DNA of 64,000 nt, from the NCBI RefSeq assembly GCF_002150685.1, contig NZ_MSSW01000027.1, positions 62,001-126,000 on the forward strand. Direction: 5' to 3'. Shown here one piece after another: positions 1 to 9,675 of the stretch (position 1 is its first letter; the number at the start of each line of letters is the position of its first letter). The translations under genes were made by a program, and so were the position numbers. The notes under the pieces were generated by a model. The model saw only the letters and a program-made list of their open reading frames with translations, made no database searches and had not been told where the DNA came from. Source of the stretch: Algoriphagus antarcticus. Lineage in GTDB: Bacteria > Bacteroidota > Bacteroidia > Cytophagales > Cyclobacteriaceae.

Positions 1-52
1 ACTCTTTGGAATACAATGCAAAATAGCTAATATTAAATTAAATCTACAAATA

Positions 53-130
53 AACTGACGGAATTAATGTTAATTGCGTCAGTTGACTAACGGTATTAAT
101 ATTAATTCTGTCAGTCAACTGACGGAATTT
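53..130. repeat. 32-bp palindromic repeat, about 2.4 tandem units
   Basis: A half-site close to AACTGACGGAATTAA occurs about five times in alternating orientation. The first unit (53-84) is a near-perfect palindrome with arms AACTGACG and CGTCAGTT. The second (85-116) is centred on ATTAATATTAAT and has diverged arms. A third starts at 117 and stops near 130. The period is 32 bp, about three helical turns. It ends about 70 bases before the CPXCG gene start, so it could be an operator array or a dispersed palindromic repeat; the sequence does not decide between them. Confidence 0.6.
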
Positions 131-202
131 AGCTAAAATCAGTCAATGATATTATTTCCAAACCGCATTGCCTTATTTTTGTTAACTACTAAAACTCCCC
201 CT

Positions 203-385
203 ATGATTGAGCACTTTTTCCAATGTCCACATTGCTTCGAAGAAATTTCCATGTTGGTTGATCCATCGGTAAGGCGTCAAGAATACATTGAAGATTGCGA
301 GGTCTGCTGCAATCCGATAGAGATTCAAGTGGAAATGGAAGAAGGTGAAATCATGTATTTTGAAGCTAATTCAATCGAACAATAA
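203..385 (+). CDS. CPXCG-motif cysteine-rich zinc-ribbon protein
   Basis: A 60-residue protein with CPHC near residue 8 and a second cysteine cluster CEVCC near residue 34, the layout of the CPXCG-motif family of small cysteine-rich proteins. The four main cysteines presumably bind one zinc. The start at 203 gives the usual family length. An in-frame ATG at 146 would add a hydrophobic stretch not expected in this family. The stop overlaps the start of the next gene (TAATG), so the two are probably co-translated. The cellular role of the family is not established. Confidence 0.8.
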   Translation: MIEHFFQCPHCFEEISMLVDPSVRRQEYIEDCEVCCNPIEIQVEMEEGEIMYFEANSIEQ

Positions 386-957
386 TGTTATTTACCCGCG
401 AAAATACGCCAGCCGAAATCTGGCAAACTTTAGTTCACGAACTTCACCGAGGAGCTTTGGATTCCAAGCATCCTTTTCGGTATATGAATTTGGGGACCAA
501 TGGTAAAGACTATCCGGAAGTCCGTACCCTGGTGCTTCGCAAAGTGGACGAGCAGTTGAACTGCTTGGTCTATACTGATTTTCGTAGTGTCAAAGTCGAG
601 GAGATTTTAGCTAATCCTTTGGTTTTAATGCATTTCTATAACCCCAAACAGCGAGTTCAGCTACGGATCCAAGCCAAAGCGATTATTCATCATCAAGATG
701 GATTGACTCCCGCCTATTGGTCTCAAGTGCAAGGCGATGCTCAAAAGGCTTATAATTCTACCCTTGCACCGGGAAGCAAAATCGAAACACCTGAGCAGGC
801 CTATGAATGGCCGAAGGAGATGGACTCCCAATTTTTTGCAGTACTGGAGCTGGTGCCACAAGCTATCGAAGCCTTGCAGTTGGATGGATTAAATCACCTG
901 AGAATCAATTTTTCAAAAAAACAGGAGAATTGGGAAGGGGTATGGATGGTGCCTTGA
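385..957 (+). CDS. pyridoxamine 5'-phosphate oxidase family flavoprotein
   Basis: A 190-residue soluble protein with the split-barrel FMN-binding fold typical of PNPOx-like proteins. Residues 35-95 carry the pattern PEVRTLVLRK, then TDFRSVKV, then a run of strands ending at QLRIQAKA. This resembles the Alr4036/PNPOx-like subgroup rather than true PdxH, because the C-terminal substrate-binding RRP-type motif of PdxH is not evident. Expected activity is flavin-dependent redox chemistry on an unknown substrate. It overlaps the upstream gene by one base, so the two likely form an operon. Confidence 0.75.
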   Translation: MLFTRENTPAEIWQTLVHELHRGALDSKHPFRYMNLGTNGKDYPEVRTLVLRKVDEQLNCLVYTDFRSVKVEEILANPLVLMHFYNPKQRVQLRIQAKAIIHHQDGLTPAYWSQVQGDAQKAYNSTLAPGSKIETPEQAYEWPKEMDSQFFAVLELVPQAIEALQLDGLNHLRINFSKKQENWEGVWMVP

Positions 958-1178
958 TTTTATTTGTACAAAAAAGGGTTTCGGATTTTTTGAAAGCTCC
1001 GAATAAGCAATTTGAGTGATTTTTAATTTTGGTATCAAATCGTACCGTTGATGCGCTGGTTAATTTGAATTAACCTAGACTACAATTAAACTCATCTCCA
1101 ACGCTATTGATATCTTTTTGACTTTAGCTTTTTCCCACTCATTTCCCTAAATTCCCACTCAATCGTCAACCCAATCTT

Positions 1179-4100
1179 ATGAAATTACTTTTCAAAGGCA
1201 GCTTAGCCATGCTAGCGCTATGCCTTTTTACCTTTCCTGCCATTTCGCAGAAAAACAAGAAAAACACTGATCTCTCTCCAAAATCTACCTATGATACTTC
1301 ACTCTACAATGCCATGGAGTTCCGACTTGTCGGACCTTTTCGCGGCGGTAGAGCTACAGCCATAGCAGGTGTCGTCCAAGATCCGAGCACCTATTATATG
1401 GGTGCAACAGCTGGAGTTTGGAAAACTACTGATGCCGGCGAAAGCTGGAAAAATATCTCTGATGGTTTCTTCAATACAGCTTCAGTCGGGGCGATCACAG
1501 TATCCGAATCTGATCCAAATGTGATCTATGTCGGAATGGGCGAAGCTCCTGTTCGTGGCGTGATGACTTCCCACGGAGATGGAGTTTATAAGTCCACCGA
1601 TGCTGGCAAAACCTAGTCGAATATTGGCCTGGAAAAGATCCGACAAATCTCAAAAATCGTCGTGCATCCTACCAATCCAGATATTTTGATTGTTGGCGCT
1701 CAAGGAAGTCCTTATGGCGCTACCGAAGATCGAGGGATTTACCGCTCGGAAGATGGTGGGGCCAATTGGACCAAAGCACATTATGTCGATGTCAATTCTG
1801 GAGTATCTGACCTCAGCATGGATATGAATAATCCTCGGATCATTTACGCCGCCTATTGGGATCATCGACGTTTCCCTTGGCAGGTGCAAAGTGGAGGTCC
1901 AGGTTCTGGAATCTACAAATCTGTGGATACGGGGAAAACTTGGCAGAAGCTTTCCGAAGGACTTCCAAAAGAAACGATGGGTAAAATTGGGGTTTCTGTT
2001 TCTAGAGCAAATTCTGAAATCGTCTGGGCGATCATCGAAGCCGAAGATGGTGGTCTTTATCGCTCAGATGATGCTGGAAAGAATTGGAAACTAGTTAATT
2101 CGGATCGTTTGCTTCGAGCAAGATCTTGGTATTATATGCATATTTTGGCACATCCAACTGAACCAGAAACAGTCTATATCATGAATGCGCCTTTGGTTGA
2201 GTCTACCGATGGAGGCAAGACCTTCGCCAATATGAAGACTCGTCATGGCGACAATCATCAGCTTTGGATCAATCCCGAGCAACCGAAATACATGGTCAAC
2301 GCCAATGATGGTGGAGCAAATGTGACGATTGATCGTGGTGTAAATTGGTCCCGACAGGACAATCAACCCACGGCTCAGTTTTATCGGGTGAATGCCGATA
2401 AGCAATTCCCTTACCGCATCTACGGTGGTCAGCAGGATAATTCTTCTGTCTCTGTAGCCTCCCGAGCTAATGGAGGAGGAATCGGTTGGGAGGAATTCTA
2501 TCCGGTTGGAGGTTGTGAATCTGCCTATTCAGCTTTTGATCCTGAAAATCCGATTTACATCTATTCAGGTTGCTACCAAGGAATCATCACCGAGTGGAAT
2601 GCCAAAACCAAATTGGAGAAAGATGTGATGGCTTATCCTTACCAAGGTTTGGCCTCCAACCCACGAGACGTCAAATACCGTTTCAATTGGAATGCGCCAA
2701 TCATCTCATCCATCCATGATCGTAGCGTGATTTACCATGCTGGAAATGTGATTTTGAAGACGACTAATCGTGGCATTAGCTGGGAGGAGATTTCTCCCGA
2801 TTTGACTAAAAATGATACTACACATTTGATTGCTGGCGGTGGACCAATTACTAATGAAGGTGCAGGCGGTGAAGTTTTCCATACGATTTATTACTTGGCA
2901 GAATCGTCCTTTACCCCAGATGTATTGTATGCAGGAGCGGATGATGGGCTGCTTCATGTGACTCAAGACGGAGGAAAAAGCTGGACAAATATTACGATTC
3001 CAAATACGCCTGATGGAATGGTTAATCAGATCGAAGTGTCTCTCCATGATCCGGCTACAGTTTATTTGGCTTTCAATAGCTACAAGTACAATGACTTTAC
3101 CCCGCATATTTTCAAATCGGCTGATTATGGAAAAAGTTGGACACGTCTGGTGAACGGCATAGCACCAGACGCCCATGTGCGGGTAGTGAGAGAAGACCCA
3201 AATCAAAAAGATCTGCTTTATGCCGGAACTGAAACCGGATTATATGTCTCTTTCAACGGTGGTCAGCTTTGGGAGAAATTCCAGCAGAATTTGCCGATCG
3301 TACCAATCACAGATCTGATGATTCAGGACAATGATATGATTGTCGCAACCCAAGGTCGTGCATTTTGGGTGATGGATGATTTGAATCCAATTTATGAGCT
3401 TTCGGCTTCCAAAAATTCAGATTTCTATGTTTACAAGCCTGAAGCTGCGATCCGTGATTTGGCTTTTAGAACTCCAAGTACAGAAATGGGACAGAATCCT
3501 TACGAAGGTTTTTCCATCCTTTATTATCTGAAAAATGATGTCGATTCGGTGAACTTGACCGCGGAGATTCTGGACGCAAATGGAAAAACACTTCGGACTT
3601 TCACCACCGATAAAGATGCCAAGCAAGATAAGATCAAAAAGAAAACCGGGACCAACCGACTTCATTGGGATTTAGCCTTGACTGACTTTCAACCTGTGGA
3701 GGGAGTTTTCTCAGGAATTGGGGTGTCACCAACTCGAGTGATCCCAGGAAAATATAGCGTAAAAATGACTTACGGGGATCAGACGATTACCAAGGATTTG
3801 GAAGTAAAAGCCGATCCTCGATGGTCTGCCACCCAAGCTGATTATCAAGCGCAATACGAGGCATTGATGCCAATCCAAGAAGCCTTGGTCAAAACCCGAA
3901 CTACTGCTGATGAACTTCGCTCACTTCGGGCTCAGGTGAAAGACATTCAAAGCCGAGTGTCCAAGGAATACTATGCAGATTGGAATACGCAAGCGGATGA
4001 GTTGATAAAATCTATCGATGCCGTGGAGGCAAAACTGATTCAGCCCAATCAGAAAACGTTCCAGGATGTGATTAATTTCCCCAATCAATTGGATGCGGAA

Positions 4101-4295
4101 TTGGCACATATCTACGGAACAATTGCTAATCAGGAACCGCTGGTTACTGATGGACAAAAAGCCTATGCTTCGGATATGCTGAAGAAATATGATACACTGA
4201 TGGAAGAAACTGCTGAAGTGATGAAATCATCAGAATCGCTACAAAAGGCCTTGATCGATCAAAAGATTCCTTTCTTGGCGCCGAAGCAGAAGTAA
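1179..4295 (+). pseudogene. BNR/Asp-box (VPS10-like) secreted protein broken by an in-frame TAG
   Basis: One reading frame of 1,038 sense and nonsense codons is interrupted by a single TAG at 1614-1616; the frame is otherwise intact on both sides. An N-terminal signal peptide ending near AISQ is followed by many Asp-boxes of the form S/T-x-D-x-G-x-T-W, for example TDAGESW, SEDGGANW, SVDTGKTW and TQDGGKSW. These are typical of sortilin/VPS10-like or sialidase-like beta-propellers; the C-terminal part is helical. The TAG lies exactly where the Trp of STDAGKTW is expected, so TGG to TAG is the simplest explanation. A restart at ATG 1662 would lack the signal peptide. Such proteins are usually exported and often annotated as glycosyl hydrolases without proven substrate. 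A sequencing error is possible. Confidence 0.8.
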
Positions 4296-4956
4296 ACAAC
4301 CTTTGAGGTGTCATCTCGACCTTGGGAGAGATCTCCTCGAAGGTTTTGAAGCTGGTATTTACTAAAAATTGGAATAGAGACATTATTTAAGCTAAGACCT
4401 TCAAAGGGCTACATGTTCATTCTTAGAATGGATGTAACCTAGATGGTTTAAGGAATAACTTATAGTACATGGCTAGTCTCTAGAAATAGAAAAAGCCTCG
4501 ATTCAATCAGAATCGAGGCTTTTTGCATATTAATGGATCTGATATTGAAGGATTAGAAACTTTTTAAAATTGCTTAGATCGTAGATCACAAATTGACCGA
4601 AAATCAGAACACAAACGAAGACCTTCGAGGAGATTAGTTCGAAGTATATTTTCCGGAATTATCAGTCTTAAGGCCAGCTCGGCAAAGTACGGACTATGAC
4701 TTTTCCCATTCAAAACTAAACAATGAAGAAAATTTTGAAAGAGTCAAAAAAAAATTAACCTAATAAAATAAGTCTGATTTCAGAATATTATTCGGATTAC
4801 TATCGATTTAGGGGGGCTCAGGAATTATCTACTATTAAATTAAGTTTTTGGGTTCTGACCTTATTGGTGCTGATTTAAACGGATTCGGATTTTATATTTT
4901 TCATTTAGTTATTAGGATGAATTGATTAGTTTGTTTTACTAACTGAAATAAATTGA
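4296..4956. other. non-coding stretch with terminator and a 14-bp inverted repeat
   Basis: No credible gene is seen. ATCTCCTCGAAGGT (4331-4344) is repeated exactly in inverse orientation at 4621-4634. The first arm lies in a stretch (gtcatctcgacc...gagatctcctcgaagg) that resembles a dispersed intergenic repeat I recall from other Bacteroidota. The terminator at 4490-4524 sits between the arms. Confidence 0.5.
4490..4524. terminator. bidirectional rho-independent terminator
   Basis: A perfect 14-bp stem, AAAAAGCCTCGATT pairing with AATCGAGGCTTTTT around a 7-base loop. The A-run and T-run make it usable in both directions. Related CGATTC/GAATCG stems recur at 10429 and 12657. Confidence 0.85.
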
Positions 4957-5586
4957 ATGAAACCATTTTTACTAATTGCCCTATATTCTTTGGCATTGTT
5001 TTTCATTTCTTACTTTTTGTTGGACGTGGAAGGAATGTTTGTCAATGCAATTGCGAAGCAAACTGAAATCGAAATTCCAGAAAACGTCTTGCTCGATACG
5101 CTGGAAGATATTCGCTATTGGAATAAGTTTAGTGTCCTTTTTACTTTTCTTATTCTGGTCATCAAGTGCTGGTTGATCGCTTTGGTGCTTTACGCAGGAT
5201 TGTTTTTTGCAAATCTTCATCAAGGCATCAAATTGCTGCGACTATTCAAAGTAGCGGTATTTGCTGAGAGCATCTTGGTCATAGCAGGATTGGTGAAAAT
5301 AGTCATAGTCGCAGCAGGGGACTTTTCCTATGAAGAATTTTCTGTCTTTTATCCTTTGTCGATCTTGAGCTTATTTGACCTCAATGAACTGAACAATCTA
5401 TTTATCTATCCGCTGCAACTGGTCAATCTGTTTGAGTTTGCCTACTGCTTTCTTCTGGTGTTCTTTTTTCATCAAGAGTTTGAGGTGGATATGGGTCAAA
5501 GTGCCAAAGTGGTGATTGCATCTTATTCCTTCGCCTTGGTCTTTTGGCTGGTTTTAATTCTCTTCTTGACACTCAATTTCACCTGA
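4957..5586 (+). CDS. multi-pass membrane protein of the peptide-export operon
   Basis: A 209-residue hydrophobic protein not recognised as a named family. About five membrane segments are visible: near residues 3-22, 56-82, 95-120, 150-172 and 185-208. There is a short acidic extracytoplasmic loop after the first segment. The stop is 13 bases before the redoxin gene, which overlaps the C39-peptidase ABC exporter, so the three are probably one operon. A role in exporter assembly or in handling the exported peptides is inferred from position only. It does not look like a MauE/DoxX-type quinone-coupled thiol protein. Confidence 0.7.
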   Translation: MKPFLLIALYSLALFFISYFLLDVEGMFVNAIAKQTEIEIPENVLLDTLEDIRYWNKFSVLFTFLILVIKCWLIALVLYAGLFFANLHQGIKLLRLFKVAVFAESILVIAGLVKIVIVAAGDFSYEEFSVFYPLSILSLFDLNELNNLFIYPLQLVNLFEFAYCFLLVFFFHQEFEVDMGQSAKVVIASYSFALVFWLVLILFLTLNFT

Positions 5587-5599
5587 AATTTTTTAATCT

Positions 5600-6130
5600 A
5601 TGAAAAAAATAATCCTACTCATTCTTTCCGTAATCCTGATCTCAGCGGTCATCTATCTTGGTTTTTCCTTCCAGAAGAAAGAACAACGAAAAGAGCTAGT
5701 CCAATCTCAAATCCAGACAATTCCTGACTTTGCTATCCCTGACTTAGCGGGTGATCTGGTGAATTTGAAAGAAATCGTTGCCAACAAGCCGAGCCTTTTA
5801 GTCTATTTCAACTCTACCTGTGGGATCTGTCAACTCGAATTGAACTCTATCGCAAAGCGGATAGCCGAATTTGATTCGTATCGCTTGATTTTTGTGACGG
5901 TACAGCCGTCGGAAGAGGTAGCAGACTTTATCCAAGAACTAGGGATTTCCAATCGTGAATCTGTTCACTTTTTGATCGACTCGGAGATGAAAGTAGCCGG
6001 ACACTTTGGGATCAAGGGCGTTCCAGCTTTATTTATCTATGATCCTGCAGGCAGGCTGCTGGGGAATTACACAGGGCCGGTTAAGGTGGATTTGATTCTG
6101 GAGCAGCTTCAAAACGGAGAAAAACTATGA
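5600..6130 (+). CDS. membrane-anchored TlpA/redoxin-type thioredoxin
   Basis: 176 residues. An N-terminal signal anchor (residues 4-22) is followed by a thioredoxin-like domain containing CGIC at residues 74-77 and a cis-proline region (GVPALF) near residue 144, so it should act as a thiol:disulfide oxidoreductase outside the cytoplasmic membrane. Its stop overlaps the exporter start as ATGA. The intact exported peptides of this locus each carry two cysteines, so a role in forming, reducing or isomerising their disulfides is a reasonable inference. An alternative is a general periplasmic reductase that only happens to be in this operon. Confidence 0.8.
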   Translation: MKKIILLILSVILISAVIYLGFSFQKKEQRKELVQSQIQTIPDFAIPDLAGDLVNLKEIVANKPSLLVYFNSTCGICQLELNSIAKRIAEFDSYRLIFVTVQPSEEVADFIQELGISNRESVHFLIDSEMKVAGHFGIKGVPALFIYDPAGRLLGNYTGPVKVDLILEQLQNGEKL

Positions 6131-8316
6131 AATTTTCTCCTAAAAAAATAAAGAAACATCACGTATCTCAGTTGGGAGAGTATGCCTGTGGCTTGGCTTG
6201 TCTCTGCACGATCTCCAGATATTACGGCGCAGAATTTTCTCAGGAAAAGCTTCGGGACATCAGTGGTACTTCCCAAAGCGGAACCACCTTACTTGGGTTG
6301 ATTCAAGCTGCCCAAAGGATAGGCTATGAAGCCAAAGGCTTTGAGGCGGAGTTGAAGCATTTGGCCGAACTTGAAGGCCCTGCAATTCTCCATGTGGTTC
6401 AGGATCAAAACAGAGAGCATTACTTGGTTTATTTTGGCTTGGCCGATGGAAAGCATTGGGTAAGCGATCCGGGAGTTGGTATTTTGGGTATGGAGGAATC
6501 CGAATTGACCGCACAGTGGAAATCGGGCATTCTCCTTCGACTTCAACCTACAGAAGCACTTCAAAATAAGGCAGTGGTATCACAATCCAAAAAGCGCTGG
6601 TTTGTTTCTCTGATTGCAGAAGATATTCCAATTCTCATCGTGGCCACGGTGATTGGGAGCTTAATGGCTGGAACGGGTCTATCCACTGCTATATTTTCTC
6701 AGCGCTTGATTGACGACTTCTTGCCAAATCAGTCCTATGAAAAGGCAATTATGGGAGTAGTTGCCCTAGGTTTTTTGCTGAGTTTCCGAGCGATCTTGGG
6801 CTATATCCAAGGCGTATTTATGGCGAGGCAGGGCAGAGACTTGAATGTTCGGATTGTTGCTTCATTTATCGAGCGGATTTTGAGATTACCGATGAGCTAT
6901 TTCCGAGGCTACAGTACGGGAGACCTGATCGCCCGGATGAATGATTCTCTCAGAATCCGGAATACTGTCTCCCTGATTACCGGGACGGTCATTATCAATA
7001 TTCTCGTGGTGGTTGTTTCCCTTGCATTTGTGTTCTATCAGTCTTCGTTGATCGGTTTTATATGTTTGCTGGGTGTATTTTTCTTCTTGATTGCAGGTTG
7101 GAAATATCATGCACCAATCTTGGCGAAGCAAAAGGAGGTGATGGCGGCACACGCGCTGAATGAATCACAATATGTGGATAGCCTGACCGGGATGCATGTA
7201 TTGAGGTCCTATGGAAAGGAGCAAGAATATCAGCAGCGTATCGAGCAAGTCTATGGCATGTATCAGGGCAAGGGCTATGACTTGGCGATCATCGGGAATA
7301 ATTTTTCCTTTTGGACACAGCTGATCGTAGCCATATTTTTGAGTTTGCTTTTTGGGGCGGGGGTTTATTTAATTTTTCAGGGGGAATTATTGCTTGGCGA
7401 GTTGATGGCTTTGGTGTCTGTAGGAAGTACGATTGTCCCTGCGGTAGCGGGCTTGGTGGTGGCAAACATTCAATTTCAGGAAGCCAAAGTAGCCTTTGAT
7501 CGACTGTTTGAGATTGCAGGCTTGGAGGTAGAGTCAGATCAGGAAATAGAAGAAAACAATGACTTCAAAGCAGACAGCCCACTATTGGAATTGGATCAGG
7601 TGAGTTTTCGGTATCCGGGACGAACTCAGATTTTGAAGGGGCTGAGTTTTCAACTGGAGCCTGGAGCGCATTTGGCACTTTTCGCCCCAGTGGGCAAAGG
7701 CAAGAGTACCTTGGTGGATTTGATTCAGCGGTTTTATGATCCAGAGTCAGGAGCAATTCGATGGAAAGGGCAAGACGCCCGGCATACTTCGGTCAGGACT
7801 TGGCGAAAAGCATTGGGGGTAGTCAATCAAAAGGAAAAAATCTTCAATTCTACTGTCTTCGATAATATAGTCCTAAGTAGCGATCTCAAAGAACAGGAGC
7901 GAATCGCAAAAGTCGGAGAGTCCCTTGGCCTTTGGAATCTTTTTCATGGCTTGCCTCAGGGCGCAATGACACTGTGTGGAGAAGATGGGCGCAATCTCTC
8001 GGGTGGACAGCGTCAGCTGGTTGGTATCGTGCGTGCACTCGTGAGAGAGCCGCAGCTACTGATTCTGGATGAGGCTACTGCCGCTATGGATTGGGAGCTG
8101 GAGGAGCAGCTGATCACTATGATCCGCCACTACCTTCAAAAGCAACAAGCAGGCCTGCTGATGATCACCCATCAGCCTAGCCTTGCCGCCCGTGCAGATC
8201 GGATTTTACTGCTTAAAGACTACCAAATCGCTCAATCCGGCACGCATGAGGCCCTGATGCTAAGTGAAAACGACTATTCTCGGGCGATCAATCAAATCCT
8301 ACAACCAAATCAATAA
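6127..8316 (+). CDS. C39 peptidase-containing ABC exporter (bacteriocin-type)
   Basis: 729 residues in the order C39 peptidase, six-helix ABC transmembrane domain, ATPase. The peptidase has the expected residues Q15, C21, H98 and D114, so it should cleave after a Gly-Gly leader while the same protein exports the cargo. The transmembrane domain spans roughly residues 155-450. The ATPase has Walker A PVGKGKST, signature LSGGQRQL, Walker B LLILDEA and an H-loop MITH. The first glycine of the Walker A consensus is Ala here. No HlyD-type fusion protein or TolC is encoded nearby. The double-glycine peptides downstream at 8611, 11277 and 11489 are the obvious substrates. Confidence 0.93.
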   Translation: MKFSPKKIKKHHVSQLGEYACGLACLCTISRYYGAEFSQEKLRDISGTSQSGTTLLGLIQAAQRIGYEAKGFEAELKHLAELEGPAILHVVQDQNREHYLVYFGLADGKHWVSDPGVGILGMEESELTAQWKSGILLRLQPTEALQNKAVVSQSKKRWFVSLIAEDIPILIVATVIGSLMAGTGLSTAIFSQRLIDDFLPNQSYEKAIMGVVALGFLLSFRAILGYIQGVFMARQGRDLNVRIVASFIERILRLPMSYFRGYSTGDLIARMNDSLRIRNTVSLITGTVIINILVVVVSLAFVFYQSSLIGFICLLGVFFFLIAGWKYHAPILAKQKEVMAAHALNESQYVDSLTGMHVLRSYGKEQEYQQRIEQVYGMYQGKGYDLAIIGNNFSFWTQLIVAIFLSLLFGAGVYLIFQGELLLGELMALVSVGSTIVPAVAGLVVANIQFQEAKVAFDRLFEIAGLEVESDQEIEENNDFKADSPLLELDQVSFRYPGRTQILKGLSFQLEPGAHLALFAPVGKGKSTLVDLIQRFYDPESGAIRWKGQDARHTSVRTWRKALGVVNQKEKIFNSTVFDNIVLSSDLKEQERIAKVGESLGLWNLFHGLPQGAMTLCGEDGRNLSGGQRQLVGIVRALVREPQLLILDEATAAMDWELEEQLITMIRHYLQKQQAGLLMITHQPSLAARADRILLLKDYQIAQSGTHEALMLSENDYSRAINQILQPNQ

Positions 8317-8320
8317 GATC

Positions 8321-8533
8321 ATGGGAGGACTAAAATACTACGAACGGACGAAATTGCTTATTGAGCTGATTGAAAAGGAGAGGACGGGGAGTCCAAAAGA
8401 CTTGGCAGGTAAACTTGGACTAAAGGAGCGGATGATATATAATTTGATTGACGACCTGACTTTGGTATTGGGAAAAGATGTTTGCTACTGCAAAGAAAAA
8501 AAATCTTACATTTTTTCAAAAAAACCAGACTGA
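8321..8533 (+). CDS. small helix-turn-helix protein, module 1
   Basis: 70 residues. An N-terminal helical stretch (YYERTKLLIELIEKE) is followed by a helix-turn-helix (DLAGKLGLKERMIYNLIDDL) and a short C-terminal beta-like tail (CYCKEKKSYIF), as in winged HTH_11-type domains. The start at 8321 is chosen because MGGLKYYERTKLL is conserved in the second copy at 10987; a longer in-frame ATG lies inside the exporter gene. It begins 4 bases after the exporter stop and precedes a hairpin and the first peptide gene. It is probably a local regulator of peptide expression (inference). Confidence 0.8.
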   Translation: MGGLKYYERTKLLIELIEKERTGSPKDLAGKLGLKERMIYNLIDDLTLVLGKDVCYCKEKKSYIFSKKPD

Positions 8534-8551
8534 CTGCAAGGAAATTGCAGT
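8533..8551 (+). promoter_or_regulatory. hairpin between HTH gene and peptide gene, module 1
   Basis: ACTGCAA and TTGCAGT form a 7-bp stem with a GGAAA loop right at the stop of the HTH gene. There is no following U-run, so a plain terminator is unlikely. Hairpins of different sequence but the same position occur in modules 2 (11202-11216) and 3 (12270-12296). Confidence 0.5.
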
Positions 8552-8610
8552 GGGTTGGATTTAAGTTTAGATATTATGAATCAAATTTCTAACTTTAAAC
8601 AACAACAATT

Positions 8611-8766
8611 ATGAAAGAGCTAAGTATTGAGAAAATGGAAACAGTTACAGGAGGATGTGGCATGGATGATATGCTATTCTACTCTGGGATGCATTTGTAT
8701 TATCTTGGCAAACAAGATTATATGGCCGCAGGCGCTTATTTAGCTAGAATGTTTGGATGCATGTAA
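8611..8766 (+). CDS. double-glycine leader peptide A (bacteriocin-like)
   Basis: A 51-residue ORF. The leader MKELSIEKMETVTGG is the classic cleavage signal for C39-peptidase exporters and is shared with the peptides at 11277 and 11489. Cleavage after Gly15 would release a 36-residue peptide with Cys at position 1 and position 35, rich in Met, Tyr and Gly. The 5' flank (aaatttctaa..ttaaacaacaa) is also conserved before the other peptide genes. A hairpin follows 6 bases after the stop. It is likely a secreted antimicrobial or signalling peptide; the activity is unknown. Confidence 0.85.
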   Translation: MKELSIEKMETVTGGCGMDDMLFYSGMHLYYLGKQDYMAAGAYLARMFGCM

Positions 8767-8772
8767 AAAAAT

Positions 8773-8802
8773 AACTCAGGCGTCTAATGTGATGCCTGAG
8801 TT
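8773..8802 (+). terminator. hairpin after peptide A
   Basis: AACTCAGGCGTC pairs with GATGCCTGAGTT (12 bp, one G-U) around TAATGT. The following bases are only moderately T-rich, so it may be a partial terminator that sets peptide expression above that of the genes downstream. Confidence 0.6.
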
Positions 8803-8818
8803 CTTAATTATAAAAAAT

Positions 8819-9547
8819 ATGAGGATATTATTGAGTTTTATATTAGTAATCTTTTACACTAGTTCCTTTTCACAAAATTTCGAAGGGAAATACTCTGGAA
8901 ATTTTCTGGATCCAGAAACCCTCCTTACTATTGAATTAAAAAAAGGGCAATATACTGCCATTATTCTTACCTCCTCGAAGACTAGTTTTGTTTTAGATTG
9001 TGAGGTTGTGGAAAGCTCATTATTATTTTCTGTCCCGATGAATGACGAAAAAGAACTTCAGGTCACTGCGGTATCAATGGATCATGATCTTGAATTAAGT
9101 TTCACATTAGAAGGGCAAAATTATACTACCTTATTAAGCAGGTTTGGTGGCAAAATCGATTCTAAAGAAAATGTTGAAGAAACGAGAGATAAACCCTCCT
9201 TGAATCCAGAATTAATTGGAAAGTGGATTCAGCTTGAAACCTATGATGCATCAGGAAAACCGGTAGACGGCGAATATTCAGGAAAAGGATATTATAGAAT
9301 TTATACCAAGGATGGAAGATTAATAGTCGACCCTCAGCGGTTTAGAGATGAAAGCAGTAAAAATGGACGATCTTTTTCTTATTCTGACGTTCCAACCTTT
9401 ATTTGGACAACCTTTAAATCAAATATACTGGTCACAAATCTACCGGGTATCATTGAAATTGAAGAAGAATATTTGATAAAAGGGGATTCCCTATCATTGA
9501 AAACCGATAAGAATTTTATAACATTTTTTAGAAAGGGTAATAAATAG
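8819..9547 (+). CDS. secreted two-domain protein, paralog 1 of peptide locus
   Basis: 242 residues starting at MRILLSF, chosen because it opens a clean signal peptide ending at SFSQ; an upstream in-frame ATG lies in the peptide gene. The first domain (about residues 20-110, FEGKYSGNFLDPE onward) and the second (about 130-242, with GKWIQLE, YYRIYTKDGR and a closing TFFRK strand) both look beta-rich and lipocalin-like, but no family is recognised. It lies directly behind the peptide A hairpin and ahead of its paralog at 9676. It could give immunity, bind the peptide or act in its delivery; none of these is shown by sequence. Confidence 0.75.
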   Translation: MRILLSFILVIFYTSSFSQNFEGKYSGNFLDPETLLTIELKKGQYTAIILTSSKTSFVLDCEVVESSLLFSVPMNDEKELQVTAVSMDHDLELSFTLEGQNYTTLLSRFGGKIDSKENVEETRDKPSLNPELIGKWIQLETYDASGKPVDGEYSGKGYYRIYTKDGRLIVDPQRFRDESSKNGRSFSYSDVPTFIWTTFKSNILVTNLPGIIEIEEEYLIKGDSLSLKTDKNFITFFRKGNK

Positions 9548-9675
9548 TGAAGAAATATATACAAGAATAAAATCATAACTCTTGGAGAGACTAATTTTCA
9601 AAACATAGAATTTTATATTTGATCACATAGATATGATTTTAGTATTTGGTTTTTCCAAATAAATTTTTACTAGCT

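Noticed and set aside
807-1019. 70-codon frame overlapping the PNPOx-like gene
   Set aside because: Another frame over the end of the real gene, with no domain or conserved pattern.
2706-3206. 166-codon open frame antisense to the BNR gene
   Set aside because: A shadow frame: the plus strand carries the Asp-box pattern through the same stretch.
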